IMG/VR virus record: IMGVR_UViG_3300048591_000147
Coordinates: 126,001 to 190,000 of that record
From: a virus
Reading direction: 5' to 3' (one strand)
Length of the DNA: 64,000 bases
Shown in pieces: positions 49,501-58,147 of the stretch. The translations under genes were made by a program, and so were the position numbers. Positions within the stretch are counted from its first letter, which is position 1; each line of letters begins with the position of its first letter. The notes under the pieces were generated by a model. The model saw only the letters and a program-made list of their open reading frames with translations. It was not told where the DNA came from and searched no databases.

Positions 49501-49941
49501 ATGGATATAAGAAAAATTTCACTTTTATTAGCGGAGGCAGTTGATGCTTGGCGCATAGTACCAAGAATAGTATTGGTGTCGTATGCTTGGCTTGTCTACC
49601 AGCTATATTTATGGTACACAAAAATACCTACATATGTTCAAGAACAATGTAATTCTGAGGTATTGCAGACATTAGTTGCCGCTGGAATAGCGCTTAACGA
49701 CGCTAAGAATCTGGCGTGTAGTGTTATGGACGTCGTAGGCGGTCCCACAGCCGCTCAGTCAGCGTTTGTGACCACCATCATAGGTTTATCTACTGGCATC
49801 TTCGGATTGTACACAGCGACTGGTAGACGCTGGGATGGAAATACCACTCCACAGCAGCCTATTAATAATGTGACGATAGTACAACCACCAGTCAATCCAC
49901 AACCAGCCGATGTGGTAGTCGATAATGGTCCACAACCTTAA
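49501..49941 (+). CDS. Small membrane protein, holin candidate
   Basis: A 146-residue protein with two membrane segments, about residues 20-40 (VPRIVLVSYAWLVYQLYLWY) and 88-108 (FVTTIIGLSTGIFGLYTATG), and a Pro-rich tail. The N-terminus, KISLLLAEAVDAWR, and the membrane pattern resemble small phage membrane proteins annotated as holins in cyanophages, from memory. Late promoter candidate directly upstream. The LAE near the start could also read as a capsid leader, but membrane segments argue against it. Its end overlaps the convergent nuclease gene by four bases. Confidence 0.7.
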   Translation: MDIRKISLLLAEAVDAWRIVPRIVLVSYAWLVYQLYLWYTKIPTYVQEQCNSEVLQTLVAAGIALNDAKNLACSVMDVVGGPTAAQSAFVTTIIGLSTGIFGLYTATGRRWDGNTTPQQPINNVTIVQPPVNPQPADVVVDNGPQP

Positions 49942-50891
49942 ACTGTAAGATTTTTGTGACCTACTAATACATCACTGAATTGTTCTACAGCTTCTGCGAT
50001 ACCAAACAATCTGGCTCTATTGCAATACCGTATAAACTCTATCATATTATATTTTGAGCGCTGACTCTCGTTCTTCTGAATGGTATGTTCTATCAATTCT
50101 CTTATGTGCGGGGGTTGTTGTGTTAGATCCATTAATAACAAATTCTCAGTGTACACTTCACTAGTCTTGTACTCTTTCTCGACTAGATTTCCTTCGGCAT
50201 CGAAGTATTTTACTGTAAACTTGTTCTGCATTATATTCTCAAGATTAAACTCGTTGGTATAAGCGTCTTTTATTTTCTTAGATGATAATCTAGGATACGA
50301 CGACATAACATTGTCACCAGCATCCCCTCTAAAACATTTATGAAATATGAAATAATCTGGATCAAAATCGTATTCCGCCAATGTTTTATTTTTATCTGGA
50401 ATCGGATCAAAAATAGTTAGTAGGGGATGTTCTAATAACTGTAGAAAGTCATTGTCACCACTTACTAGGGTGTGTTTATCATTTGCATATTTTTGTATAA
50501 AGCCTGCTATTAGATCGTCAGCTTCTAGTAGTTCTCCGTCTAAAACCAATATTCCAGTCTTTTCTTTTAGCATGGTTTTGAACTGTGATATGTGCTCATC
50601 AAATATTTCATAACGGATTATCTGCTCTTCTGTCAGATCTTTTCGTCTATTCCCTTTATACTTCTTGTGGGTGATAGCTTTATCACTGGCAGTATGCAAC
50701 TTTCTCCATGATGAGTTATCAAATGCCGCCACCACATTATTTGGCTTGTACTTTCTGTACATACTATTCAATTGGTGGAAAGTGCGATGAATGCTCATCG
50801 CACTTATGGTTTCCGCATCTTTGGCATCAGTAATAGAAAAAAACATTCTATGCATTAAATGATGCATGTCAAAAATTAAATGGTGATTCAT
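49938..50891 (-). CDS. rnh: T4 rnh-like 5'-3' nuclease (RNase H/FEN)
   Basis: A 317-residue protein of the FEN/PIN-domain nuclease family, removing RNA primers and 5' flaps during lagging-strand synthesis. Motifs with metal-binding Asp are in order: HLIFDMHHLMHRMF, VVAAFDNSSW, LEADDLIAGF, LVSGDNDFLQLL and CFRGDAGDNV. Length and layout fit T4 RNase H (305 residues). It is last of the replication operon running from about 56291. Confidence 0.92.
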   Translation of the reverse strand: MNHHLIFDMHHLMHRMFFSITDAKDAETISAMSIHRTFHQLNSMYRKYKPNNVVAAFDNSSWRKLHTASDKAITHKKYKGNRRKDLTEEQIIRYEIFDEHISQFKTMLKEKTGILVLDGELLEADDLIAGFIQKYANDKHTLVSGDNDFLQLLEHPLLTIFDPIPDKNKTLAEYDFDPDYFIFHKCFRGDAGDNVMSSYPRLSSKKIKDAYTNEFNLENIMQNKFTVKYFDAEGNLVEKEYKTSEVYTENLLLMDLTQQPPHIRELIEHTIQKNESQRSKYNMIEFIRYCNRARLFGIAEAVEQFSDVLVGHKNLTV

Positions 50892-50892
50892 A

Positions 50893-51498
50893 TTATCTCT
50901 GATTAGCTATCTCTTGTAACCACATTTGTACCAAGTCATCCTCGTTTTCACCGGGATACCCTTTCTGCTTCAGTAACTTGATAAAGGCATCATTCCAATC
51001 AAAGCTTATCTTCATGCGCTTTTCGTCCTCATCATAGTAATCACCTACGACCTCTACCCAAGGCTGATTGCTCTTTTTTTTAGTCTCTATTCTATATTCT
51101 TCAAGAATAGTTGAAAATTTGTCTAACGATACGTCTTTGGTAGGTGACTTTTCAAGTGCTGTTAGGAATTTATTGATGTATTCATCATACATGTTAGTTT
51201 TTCTAGCATGATCTAATAATTTCCCTGTCAACTTTTCCAAAATGTCATCTTTAGCGGGTGACTGATCAAGTGCTGTAAAAAAATTATTCACATAGGTATC
51301 ATACATGCCGTTTGTTTTAGCATGGTCCAATAGCTTATCAGTTAATAGTTGTAGTATGTCATGAGATGCTTCGTAATCTGGCTCCATATTTAATAGAATT
51401 GTATCTAAACCATTGACGCCAAATCTATGAAATAATGTATTTGCTAGTTCTTGAAGAAAGTCGTGATCTTTTAGTATTGCATTTTTAGTTAAAAACAT
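50893..51498 (-). CDS. Protein with internal duplication, T4-like replication operon
   Basis: A 201-residue protein from ATG 51498 (AAAGGA before it; the frame opens at 51537 inside the clamp gene). Two ~38-residue repeats lie at about residues 47-84 and 85-122: DKLLDHAKTNGMYDTYVNNF and GKLLDHARKTNMYDEYINKF. The C-terminus, KISFDWNDAFIKLLKQKGYP, is conserved in T4-like phages as far as I remember. Role unknown, but it is locked between the clamp and nuclease genes, so a replication accessory is plausible. Confidence 0.78.
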   Translation of the reverse strand: MFLTKNAILKDHDFLQELANTLFHRFGVNGLDTILLNMEPDYEASHDILQLLTDKLLDHAKTNGMYDTYVNNFFTALDQSPAKDDILEKLTGKLLDHARKTNMYDEYINKFLTALEKSPTKDVSLDKFSTILEEYRIETKKKSNQPWVEVVGDYYDEDEKRMKISFDWNDAFIKLLKQKGYPGENEDDLVQMWLQEIANQR

Positions 51499-51511
51499 TT
51501 TTATTTTTCCT

Positions 51512-52231
51512 TTATACTTCGGCAACCGTGTAGACATTAATACCGTTTGATGGCGTGATTAACATCCCTTTACGTGTGATTTTTACGGTCTTGTAGTTAG
51601 AAGCTACTGAATCTCTAAGTAGTCTTGCGATCTTTTTGGAAGAGTATATGAAATTGAATTCTTCAGTATCACATTCTTGATCCCATATGATCGGAGACTC
51701 TGTTGTATGCTCTAGCAAATCTTTGTTATTATCTTGGACCTTAATCAATAGGTTTGGCTGCGACTTGTTACCATAGAACGCCACCACTTCAGCACCCATT
51801 GCTGAAGTCACCCTATTTAACACTGTGACAGTATCTGCGTCCATATCAAAGGTGTAGAAAACTGGATCACTAACCCTAATCGGGCATCTTACGTTGTCTG
51901 GGTTTGCGCATCTGAATTCGATCTTGGTTCTTTTGCTTTTCAGTATCAACTGAACCACCTTCGCACCAGTAGGATCATTCACATAGAATGCATCATATTC
52001 GGTGATGTTATCAACTAATGCTAATCGTTTCTTTAATGTCGATAATCTAGTTAACGCTAATGGCGGAAACTCAAACTCTTCTTCCACTTCTTGTAGAATG
52101 AAGATGCCATTCTCAATAGAGTGTCCTCGTATCTTTTTATTGGCGAATAGCACATGCTCTATGTCATTTGCTTCCGCTATGTCTATCGTGCGCTTTATAA
52201 GCGCTAATGTAGCCTTTGATATTTTATTCAT
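51512..52231 (-). CDS. 45: Sliding clamp, gp45-like
   Basis: A 239-residue protein matching the T4 clamp in size (228) and place after the polymerase gene. It starts MNKISKATLALIKRTIDIAE and has a beta-rich duplicated layout, with a short LYxx-like C-terminal half (TEEFNFIYSSKKIARLL) and end KGMLITPSNGINVYTV. In T4 the clamp is needed for polymerase processivity and for late promoter activation, which fits the many ATAAATA promoters here. It overlaps the polymerase stop by eight bases. Family call by context and pattern. Confidence 0.85.
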   Translation of the reverse strand: MNKISKATLALIKRTIDIAEANDIEHVLFANKKIRGHSIENGIFILQEVEEEFEFPPLALTRLSTLKKRLALVDNITEYDAFYVNDPTGAKVVQLILKSKRTKIEFRCANPDNVRCPIRVSDPVFYTFDMDADTVTVLNRVTSAMGAEVVAFYGNKSQPNLLIKVQDNNKDLLEHTTESPIIWDQECDTEEFNFIYSSKKIARLLRDSVASNYKTVKITRKGMLITPSNGINVYTVAEV

Positions 52232-54833
52232 ATTCCACTAATTCATCCAATAATAATATTTTTCGTGTTGGCAAGATTTGTCCGATAGCGTCTAGGAGAG
52301 ATTCACATACATTATCCATTAGTCGTTCTATCTGCATCTTCTTATCTACTCTAGGTAGAATGTGCTCTTTAAACCATCCCGGTACTATATCAATATCCAC
52401 GGGAATTGCAATAGATTTGTGTTTATCTTTCTTAGATTCAGTCTTGAGATAAAATTTTCTACCTCTAATACCTGACACCATCTTCATACTTTCTTTGTCA
52501 CCATATGTTGTAAGACACTCGTTCCAATAATATGCTGCTCTACAACCACCGGGGACAGTGATTCCTTTTGTGTTGTTTATATACGCATCATGGTATGTTT
52601 CGAGCCCGTTGATTTTCTGTGGGATGCCTAACATTTCTATATCTGTGTCCACAAGGATCTTTTCTCTATTTTCCAATAGCGAAAGGCCGATTTCTTTCCA
52701 AGGGGTGCCTTTGAGGTATCTTTCAAAGTGATCTGTCAATAGTTTTCGCATGGCTTTCGGGGTCGAAGTTTTCTTGATCTGTAACCCTTTGACCACCATT
52801 TTATCCACTTTATTTCCATCCTTTTCCACTACATGCATCATGTAGTGTTTCTTTCCATGAGTGAATATGGAATTAGCAGCCACAACTTCTTGGCTGACTT
52901 GGAACAATCCTAAGAACTCGTCACACAACAAGAACTTCTCTTTACAGAACTCTTCGAATGAATCGTTAATAGCTTTGGCAACTTTCTTTGCAGTCTGTGA
53001 AGCAAGTTCAATATCTGTCTCATGAGTTTTGAAATAATTTGAGTCGGTGTCGCCCGCGATTACGCTATTATTCGGATAGTAATATTGGCCCTCTAAAACC
53101 TGTCCAACAACTTTGGTCATATGGAATAATACTTCTCTACCTGTTTTAGTGGTGGACTCTGCTAGCCGCACGTCATACCATCTAAAGAATCTGTTACCAC
53201 ACGCACCATATGTTGAGTTCAGTTTTAATTTGAACACAGTTTGCATTAAATCGTAATACTGGTACTCGTCATAATATTTCTTTGCTTGCGTACCCTCTTT
53301 ATCTGTACATTTGTTGTAATTGTCCAACGCACTGAACGCTTGCTTTTTAAGCTGTTTTCTTTTAGTGAACCACTCTTTTAATAACGATGGTATGATTCCG
53401 AACTTATGTAAAGAGAATACAGTTCCGAAACCGGATATGGACCATTTCATCTCAGTGAATAGCTTACTCCATTCTTTGGCTGGCAATACATCCACGTTAC
53501 CATCATCAAATACTAGTGTGAGTTCTTTGTCTGATTTATTAGCTATCTCTTCAAATGCCTTGTGGTTATCAGTAAACTGTCCAAGTAGTGTGTCATAGCT
53601 GATATTCACCGACATCATTGATGAAGGATACAAAGAGTTAACGTCAATAGACGCTATGTTTTTGTGTTCACCGATCATTGGCGGTAATACGATAGCGCCG
53701 CCGAACTTCTCGCCGCTGCCGTCACCGTCTATCTGTTTATCTGGTACGCGGATGTTTAGTACGTGGTGGCAATAATTTGTTATAGCCATTTCGGCTAAAC
53801 GTATGGTTCCAAGTACGTCTTTAACCAACCCACTATCCATGTGCGCTAGTAATAGCGACAAGTAAATGTATCCTTTCTTCTGTTCCAATCCTTTTAGAAT
53901 TTCACAGTCTCTAGCATTGTATTTTAAGAAGAAATCGAAATCATTTTTGTACAAATCTGCTAATGACCCTTCATAGGTCAACTTTGGCATATCGGTCAAT
54001 ATCTCTTCTGCCACTGCCTCCAGCGCAAAGCTGTCACGCTCGCCCGGTTCGAATTTTATCATGACTTGCATTAAGTCTAATAAAATTCTACCAGAGGTCA
54101 CAAGAATATTTTTCTTGGTCTTGTGTTTGTCGGCTTTCTCTTGAAAGTATGGTTTTCTCGCACCCTCAAATGATAACCTATGCGCGTGCTTGTCCCCAAG
54201 AACCATCTTTATTCTGTTATATACATAGATGTCGTCGAACCCTTCTGAGTTCCAACCTGATAATAGATCTGTATCTTCTATTTCGTCCAAAAACGCTAAT
54301 AAGAGTGCTATTTCAGTCCTAAAAAGTCTGATCTCCGCTATCGCTCTTGTTTCTTTGGAAATGCTTGCTAGTGTTATATCAGGTCTTGGTGGAACCGCTA
54401 ACACGATCATCTTATCACTATACTTGTGGTATATTGAGATCGCGTTTATGGGTGCATACGGTTCGTTGTAGATGTCTGGCATGCCCCTTGTCTTATCGTA
54501 ATCTATTTCGATGTCATAGAACGATACATTTATCGTACCTTCTATATCATTGTAATAATGATTCGATAGAACCTTGTATTCTAGTGGTATGTCGGACTCG
54601 AATACTTTCTTGCCGCTACTCTTCAAGCGTTTTGCCGTATTGTAGTATTGGTCGTATTCTTCGAATTCTAGACGCTGTAGCTTATTACCCTTGTAATCTT
54701 GGTCTTTGCCGTCTTCGTCTTCGACATAGAAAAACAAAGGGGAAGGGTACTCTTGAAGTACCCTTCCCTCTTTTGTTCTTTCCCACACTTTTACCCTACT
54801 TCTGTCGTAGGTTGTCTGTGCAGATATGTACAT
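52224..54833 (-). CDS. 43: DNA polymerase, family B (gp43-like)
   Basis: An 869-residue replicative polymerase with proofreading. Exo I is VSFYDIEIDYD, Exo II GWNSEGFDDIYVYNR and Exo III KYNARDCEIL. Polymerase motif A is SIDVNSLYPSSMM, motif B KLKLNSTYGACGN and motif C VIAGDTDSNYF, in which the usual Tyr before GDTDS is Ala. The C-terminus is a helical extension in which clamp-binding residues would lie. No intein is present. Length compares with 898 in T4. It joins the clamp gene by overlap. Confidence 0.96.
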   Translation of the reverse strand: MYISAQTTYDRSRVKVWERTKEGRVLQEYPSPLFFYVEDEDGKDQDYKGNKLQRLEFEEYDQYYNTAKRLKSSGKKVFESDIPLEYKVLSNHYYNDIEGTINVSFYDIEIDYDKTRGMPDIYNEPYAPINAISIYHKYSDKMIVLAVPPRPDITLASISKETRAIAEIRLFRTEIALLLAFLDEIEDTDLLSGWNSEGFDDIYVYNRIKMVLGDKHAHRLSFEGARKPYFQEKADKHKTKKNILVTSGRILLDLMQVMIKFEPGERDSFALEAVAEEILTDMPKLTYEGSLADLYKNDFDFFLKYNARDCEILKGLEQKKGYIYLSLLLAHMDSGLVKDVLGTIRLAEMAITNYCHHVLNIRVPDKQIDGDGSGEKFGGAIVLPPMIGEHKNIASIDVNSLYPSSMMSVNISYDTLLGQFTDNHKAFEEIANKSDKELTLVFDDGNVDVLPAKEWSKLFTEMKWSISGFGTVFSLHKFGIIPSLLKEWFTKRKQLKKQAFSALDNYNKCTDKEGTQAKKYYDEYQYYDLMQTVFKLKLNSTYGACGNRFFRWYDVRLAESTTKTGREVLFHMTKVVGQVLEGQYYYPNNSVIAGDTDSNYFKTHETDIELASQTAKKVAKAINDSFEEFCKEKFLLCDEFLGLFQVSQEVVAANSIFTHGKKHYMMHVVEKDGNKVDKMVVKGLQIKKTSTPKAMRKLLTDHFERYLKGTPWKEIGLSLLENREKILVDTDIEMLGIPQKINGLETYHDAYINNTKGITVPGGCRAAYYWNECLTTYGDKESMKMVSGIRGRKFYLKTESKKDKHKSIAIPVDIDIVPGWFKEHILPRVDKKMQIERLMDNVCESLLDAIGQILPTRKILLLDELVEYE

Positions 54834-55189
54834 TATTCGCCTTCTGTAACTGTTTCTACCGCAGGGTCAGCAGTCCCTTCCCCACCACCTTGTGCTGCTT
54901 GAATGATTCTTGAATACGCTTCACTGTATATGGCGTTTTCATGATCCTGATCCTCGAAATCACCTGCGAAATATGTCTTGCCCATCTTAGCAGCAACCTT
55001 TTTTGGAATGCCATAACCACCCTCAATGTCAAGCGCAAAGTCTTTTAGATCTTCTCGCTTGTCTTTAATAAATTGATGGCACCCACTCATCTTTCTCAGT
55101 ATCTCTAAAAGATCTACCAGTTGGTCACCAGTTGGCATCACGAAACTCTCGTCCTTTGCACTAACTTTTTCTTTCTTAGGTCTTCCCAT
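54833..55189 (-). CDS. Small protein before the polymerase, possibly DsbA-like
   Basis: A 118-residue protein. ATG 55189 (MGRPKKEKVSAKDES) follows AAAGGACAG; a GTG frame opens at 55228 but lacks a ribosome site. The N-terminus has an AT-hook-like GRPKK. A helical centre (DLLEILRKMSGCHQFIKDKR) and GIPKKVAAKMGKTYFAGDFE recall the T4 DsbA double-strand-DNA-binding protein, which works at late promoters, but the similarity is loose. It overlaps the polymerase start by one base. Confidence 0.72.
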   Translation of the reverse strand: MGRPKKEKVSAKDESFVMPTGDQLVDLLEILRKMSGCHQFIKDKREDLKDFALDIEGGYGIPKKVAAKMGKTYFAGDFEDQDHENAIYSEAYSRIIQAAQGGGEGTADPAVETVTEGE

Positions 55190-55238
55190 TTGTATCTGTC
55201 CTTTTGTTGTGTCCAAAGAATAAACCACTTTTGGACAC

Positions 55239-55655
55239 TTAGCAATAGCCCGCTAATGTTAATGAACAGTAATTAGTAGTCGGGTCTGTGACATCCGCAT
55301 CATGGTAATCAGCTTGTACAATAAATACGTCACTATAAACTTTATCTGCCGTTATACAATCAAATTTGTACTTGTTGAATGCTGTTGGGAGCAGCCCTGT
55401 TGTCTGTTGTAGCTCTAATTGCTGCTGGACCAGAATTGCTAGTTCTGGAGTTAGTTCAAATTTTTGTATCACTATGCGCCTATACTGTGGAGTGTCCCAT
55501 TCTGCCACCAACCTATCGTCAGTCATTTTCTGTGTTTCGTCTGGGTGCATCATCTGGTCGTATGTTTCTTTGAACATCTGATGCGGCTCTAACAATTCAG
55601 CGGTAATCTGCACATTGTTAAACACCTGCCCATTGGTTAGTAATATAGTATCCAT
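55239..55655 (-). CDS. Protein of unknown function
   Basis: A 138-residue acidic protein in the replication operon. It begins DTILLTNGQVFNNVQITAEL and is rich in Gln and Asp, with LTPELAILVQQQLELQQTTG as a probable helix. No family is recognised. It lies between the oxygenase-like gene and the DsbA-like gene. Confidence 0.75.
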   Translation of the reverse strand: MDTILLTNGQVFNNVQITAELLEPHQMFKETYDQMMHPDETQKMTDDRLVAEWDTPQYRRIVIQKFELTPELAILVQQQLELQQTTGLLPTAFNKYKFDCITADKVYSDVFIVQADYHDADVTDPTTNYCSLTLAGYC

Positions 55656-55664
55656 TTATTTTCC

Positions 55665-56291
55665 TTATGTGAACCATGTCTTGTAGTTGCCCGGAAATAA
55701 CTTTGGATTATATTTCCATGGCTCTGAAGCGTTGATGTAGAATCTTATCTGATGTAGCTCCCCAAGCTTGATGTCACTGGTGCAGTTTATGAAATGTTGT
55801 TCACCGGGGAATATTACTAGAGTACCACGCTTAGGATTTATTGAAAACTGATGATTAAGGAATTGTAGTTTACCACCATTGACTTCGAATTCTTGATCGA
55901 ACGGCGCTTTTTCTGCATAGTCATTTAAGAAAATTATACCACAAAAATCCCTACCGTTTGCTCTATGCCATGATGGTTTGCCACCACTGGTGGATATACT
56001 GTTTTCACATCTTTGTCTGTTGTTTTTGCAACGTTGCGGATACCATTCGAATTCAAAAGGGTACATGCCCTTGTATTTGAAGCCATAGTAAGCTTCCACA
56101 TCCGGTATTAAGAATTCTTCTATCGCTGTTGATAAGCGCATTTCAGATAATCGATTAAATCGCACGCTCATGATTGGTTTGTTATCTTCGTCTACATCTG
56201 GTATCTGATTATCCAGATCGTTAATTATTTCTTCGCACATTAGTGGAGAAATAAAATCTTCTATTACAAAAAATGGGGACTTACTTTTCAT
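55665..56291 (-). CDS. 2OG-Fe(II) oxygenase-like protein (prolyl hydroxylase fold)
   Basis: A 208-residue double-stranded-beta-helix protein of the P4H/2OG oxygenase type. SWHRANGRDFCGIIFLNDY gives the first iron ligand His109; VNGGKLQFLNHQFSINPKRG is the central strand set; LVIFPGEQHFINC gives the distal His166 and LHQIRFYIN the 2OG-binding Arg183. The residue in the HxD position is Ala111 (HRA), unless Asp115 takes that place. HxA is the form seen in Fe/2OG halogenases. It is first in the operon with DNA polymerase. Activity and substrate are unknown. Confidence 0.83.
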   Translation of the reverse strand: MKSKSPFFVIEDFISPLMCEEIINDLDNQIPDVDEDNKPIMSVRFNRLSEMRLSTAIEEFLIPDVEAYYGFKYKGMYPFEFEWYPQRCKNNRQRCENSISTSGGKPSWHRANGRDFCGIIFLNDYAEKAPFDQEFEVNGGKLQFLNHQFSINPKRGTLVIFPGEQHFINCTSDIKLGELHQIRFYINASEPWKYNPKLFPGNYKTWFT

Positions 56292-56344
56292 ATATTTTCC
56301 TGTTGATGGAAATATATATCTTGGAAATTATGTAGTGTCTACGC

Positions 56345-56650
56345 TTACTTACCTTTTAAATAATCATTGAAACGTTGTAGAACTTTTGTTCCGGTTTGGG
56401 TTTTAGTTCTTGCCGCCTTTCTAGCGGTCTGCTTTTTGCGAAGTCTAGCCGTAGCTTTGCCACGTCTAACCTTTCCGGGATCTTTTTTAATTCCACACTT
56501 ATCAGGTGTCGAAACTAATCTACCAGCTTTGTCACCATAAGTACATCTATACTCACGTTTAAGTTTCCCGCCAACCCTTTTTAACTGGCGGGAAACTCTT
56601 TTACTTTCTTCTATGTAAAACAAATCTAAGAATGTTTCTTCTTCGTTCAT
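56345..56650 (-). CDS. Small very basic protein
   Basis: A 101-residue protein with a strongly basic C-terminal half (KKDPGKVRRGKATARLRKKQ, then TARKAARTKTQTGTKV), a likely nucleic-acid binder. Its start overlaps the previous gene by four bases. It might act in DNA condensation in the head, or contact the Q/N-rich protein made just before it. No family is recognised. Confidence 0.75.
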   Translation of the reverse strand: MNEEETFLDLFYIEESKRVSRQLKRVGGKLKREYRCTYGDKAGRLVSTPDKCGIKKDPGKVRRGKATARLRKKQTARKAARTKTQTGTKVLQRFNDYLKGK

Positions 56651-58116
56651 CGCATCGAACCTAATCTACCAACCTGCTGCTGATTGTTCTGCTGATTAAT
56701 CTGCTGCTGATTATTTTGCTGCTGATTATTTTGCTGCTGATTACTCTGTTGATTATTTTGTTGCTGATTGTTCTGCTGCTGATTGTTTTGTTGGTTTTGA
56801 CCTTGTTGCATTCTATTGGTCTTAGCCTGTAAAGCAACTCGCTGTAAGCGGATGCGCAATTCTTTCATCGCCAAGTTCTTCTCCTGTTGTGGGAGTGAAG
56901 ACATTCTGATGGCTTGCATTGCTGCCATTACCGATCTAGTCGTATCACCAGTCTCAACTTCGAATAACATGAAATTAATGTGCTTACTTTTAGTTTCTAC
57001 CGACTCCATTGCCATACCGTTTGTCTGCTTAACTCTATGTTTTGCCAAATCTGATATGCGTCTAGCTTCTTTCTCTTTCTTCTTCTGACTTTCTACTGAC
57101 TGCTCCATGGCCAATAATTCGGCTTGTTGTTCCACTGATGCTGAAGCCGCTTTTGCAGTATATTCAGCCTGTAACGCGCGTGCTTTTTCGCTTTCTGCTT
57201 CAGCTTGTGCTTTCTTAGCGTCAGCATCGGCTGTCAGCATCGCTAGAATACTTTGCAGTAATCCTTCGACACCACCGCTGCTAGGTTCAGGTTCGGAAAA
57301 ATCTGATACCGATTCATCATCACCTAAATCTCCGTCTGCACCCATTTCACCACCCATTTCATCGCCACCAGCATCCATTCCTAGACCGCTAGCGTCACCA
57401 CCCATTTCATCACCCATACCCATCTCACCAGTTTGATCTGGCTCAATATTATTGTCTAAATCTACTTCACCACCAACTGCGTCACCGTCATTGCTCATTT
57501 TAACTTTGTCAGCGTTGTATATTGCATTGGCAGGGATCTGAGGGAACTCTACATCTACTATCTCAAATTCATTTTTCAATTTAAACAGCAATTCCGCCAT
57601 GCTAGTTGATTTCTGCTTGCCTAGTTCGTTGTTTAATTGCGTAGCATTTGACAACTCTGATGATAATCTTTCCTCGAATTCTGCTGCTGCATCACGCCTA
57701 ACAGTGACCTTCATGATATTGCCAGCATCATCTTCAACACCATATGTTATGGTATCTTCAGTATTTCTACCTTCCATGTCTTTAAGGCGAGAGACAACAT
57801 CATCCATATCAAATGCTTCAGCTAATCCCATATATTTTTTCATTCTGTATAGGATTGAATTCTTCTGTTCTAATCGCTTTCTAGCTGCTAAAACTCTTTC
57901 TCTAGCTTCTGGATTACTCATTAGTTTAGCTAAGTCTTCTTTCTTCTGCTGCTGTTGTAGTTTTGCCTTGCTTCTCCAATCATTTTCAACAGAGCTAGCA
58001 TTGATATCGACTCTACGTCTAATATTTCCATCGGTTGATGGATTAGCTGCTACTGAACCTGCGCCGATTGCGCCCCCGGCAGCCATTTCTTTAATTATTT
58101 CTTTCAATAATGACAT
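56647..58116 (-). CDS. Late protein with Met/Gly-acidic centre and Gln/Asn-rich tail
   Basis: A 489-residue protein. It opens SLLKEIIKEMAAGGAIGAGS, a helical leader in which IKE could be a prohead-protease site. Residues about 220-280 are Asp/Gly/Met-rich (GEMGMGDEMGGDASGLGMDA), followed by a long Ala/Glu/Gln coiled-coil region (KKAQAEAESEKARALQAEYT). The last 50 residues are Gln/Asn repeats such as QQQNNQQQNNQQ. The layout would suit a scaffold-like or tail-associated late protein. Late promoter at 58140. Confidence 0.78.
   Translation of the reverse strand: MSLLKEIIKEMAAGGAIGAGSVAANPSTDGNIRRRVDINASSVENDWRSKAKLQQQQKKEDLAKLMSNPEARERVLAARKRLEQKNSILYRMKKYMGLAEAFDMDDVVSRLKDMEGRNTEDTITYGVEDDAGNIMKVTVRRDAAAEFEERLSSELSNATQLNNELGKQKSTSMAELLFKLKNEFEIVDVEFPQIPANAIYNADKVKMSNDGDAVGGEVDLDNNIEPDQTGEMGMGDEMGGDASGLGMDAGGDEMGGEMGADGDLGDDESVSDFSEPEPSSGGVEGLLQSILAMLTADADAKKAQAEAESEKARALQAEYTAKAASASVEQQAELLAMEQSVESQKKKEKEARRISDLAKHRVKQTNGMAMESVETKSKHINFMLFEVETGDTTRSVMAAMQAIRMSSLPQQEKNLAMKELRIRLQRVALQAKTNRMQQGQNQQNNQQQNNQQQNNQQSNQQQNNQQQNNQQQINQQNNQQQVGRLGSMR
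56669..56795 (-). repeat. Gln/Asn-coding repeat
   Basis: A tandem run of CAG/CAA and AAT/AAC codons in units of about 15 bases (CTGCTGATTATTTTG on the plus strand). It encodes the Q/N tail of the 56647 gene and could vary in length by slippage. Confidence 0.85.
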
Positions 58117-58139
58117 GTATAAAAACCCTTTTTATGATA

Positions 58140-58147
58140 TATTTATC
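58140..58147 (-). promoter_or_regulatory. T4-type late promoter
   Basis: The minus strand reads GATAAATA, 23 bases before ATG 58116, at the end of the gp4-like gene. Confidence 0.75.

Noticed and set aside
49501-49941. Counting this protein among the packaged internal proteins because of LLLAEA near its start
   Set aside because: Two membrane segments fit a holin-type protein better; left as a weak alternative only.
54347-54913. A 188-codon plus-strand frame with many Cys and Leu
   Set aside because: Antisense to the DNA polymerase start region, no ribosome site.
56669-56795. Regular ~15-base repeats that could be mistaken for a CRISPR array
   Set aside because: Units are too short, have no spacers and stay in frame as Gln/Asn codons of a long protein.
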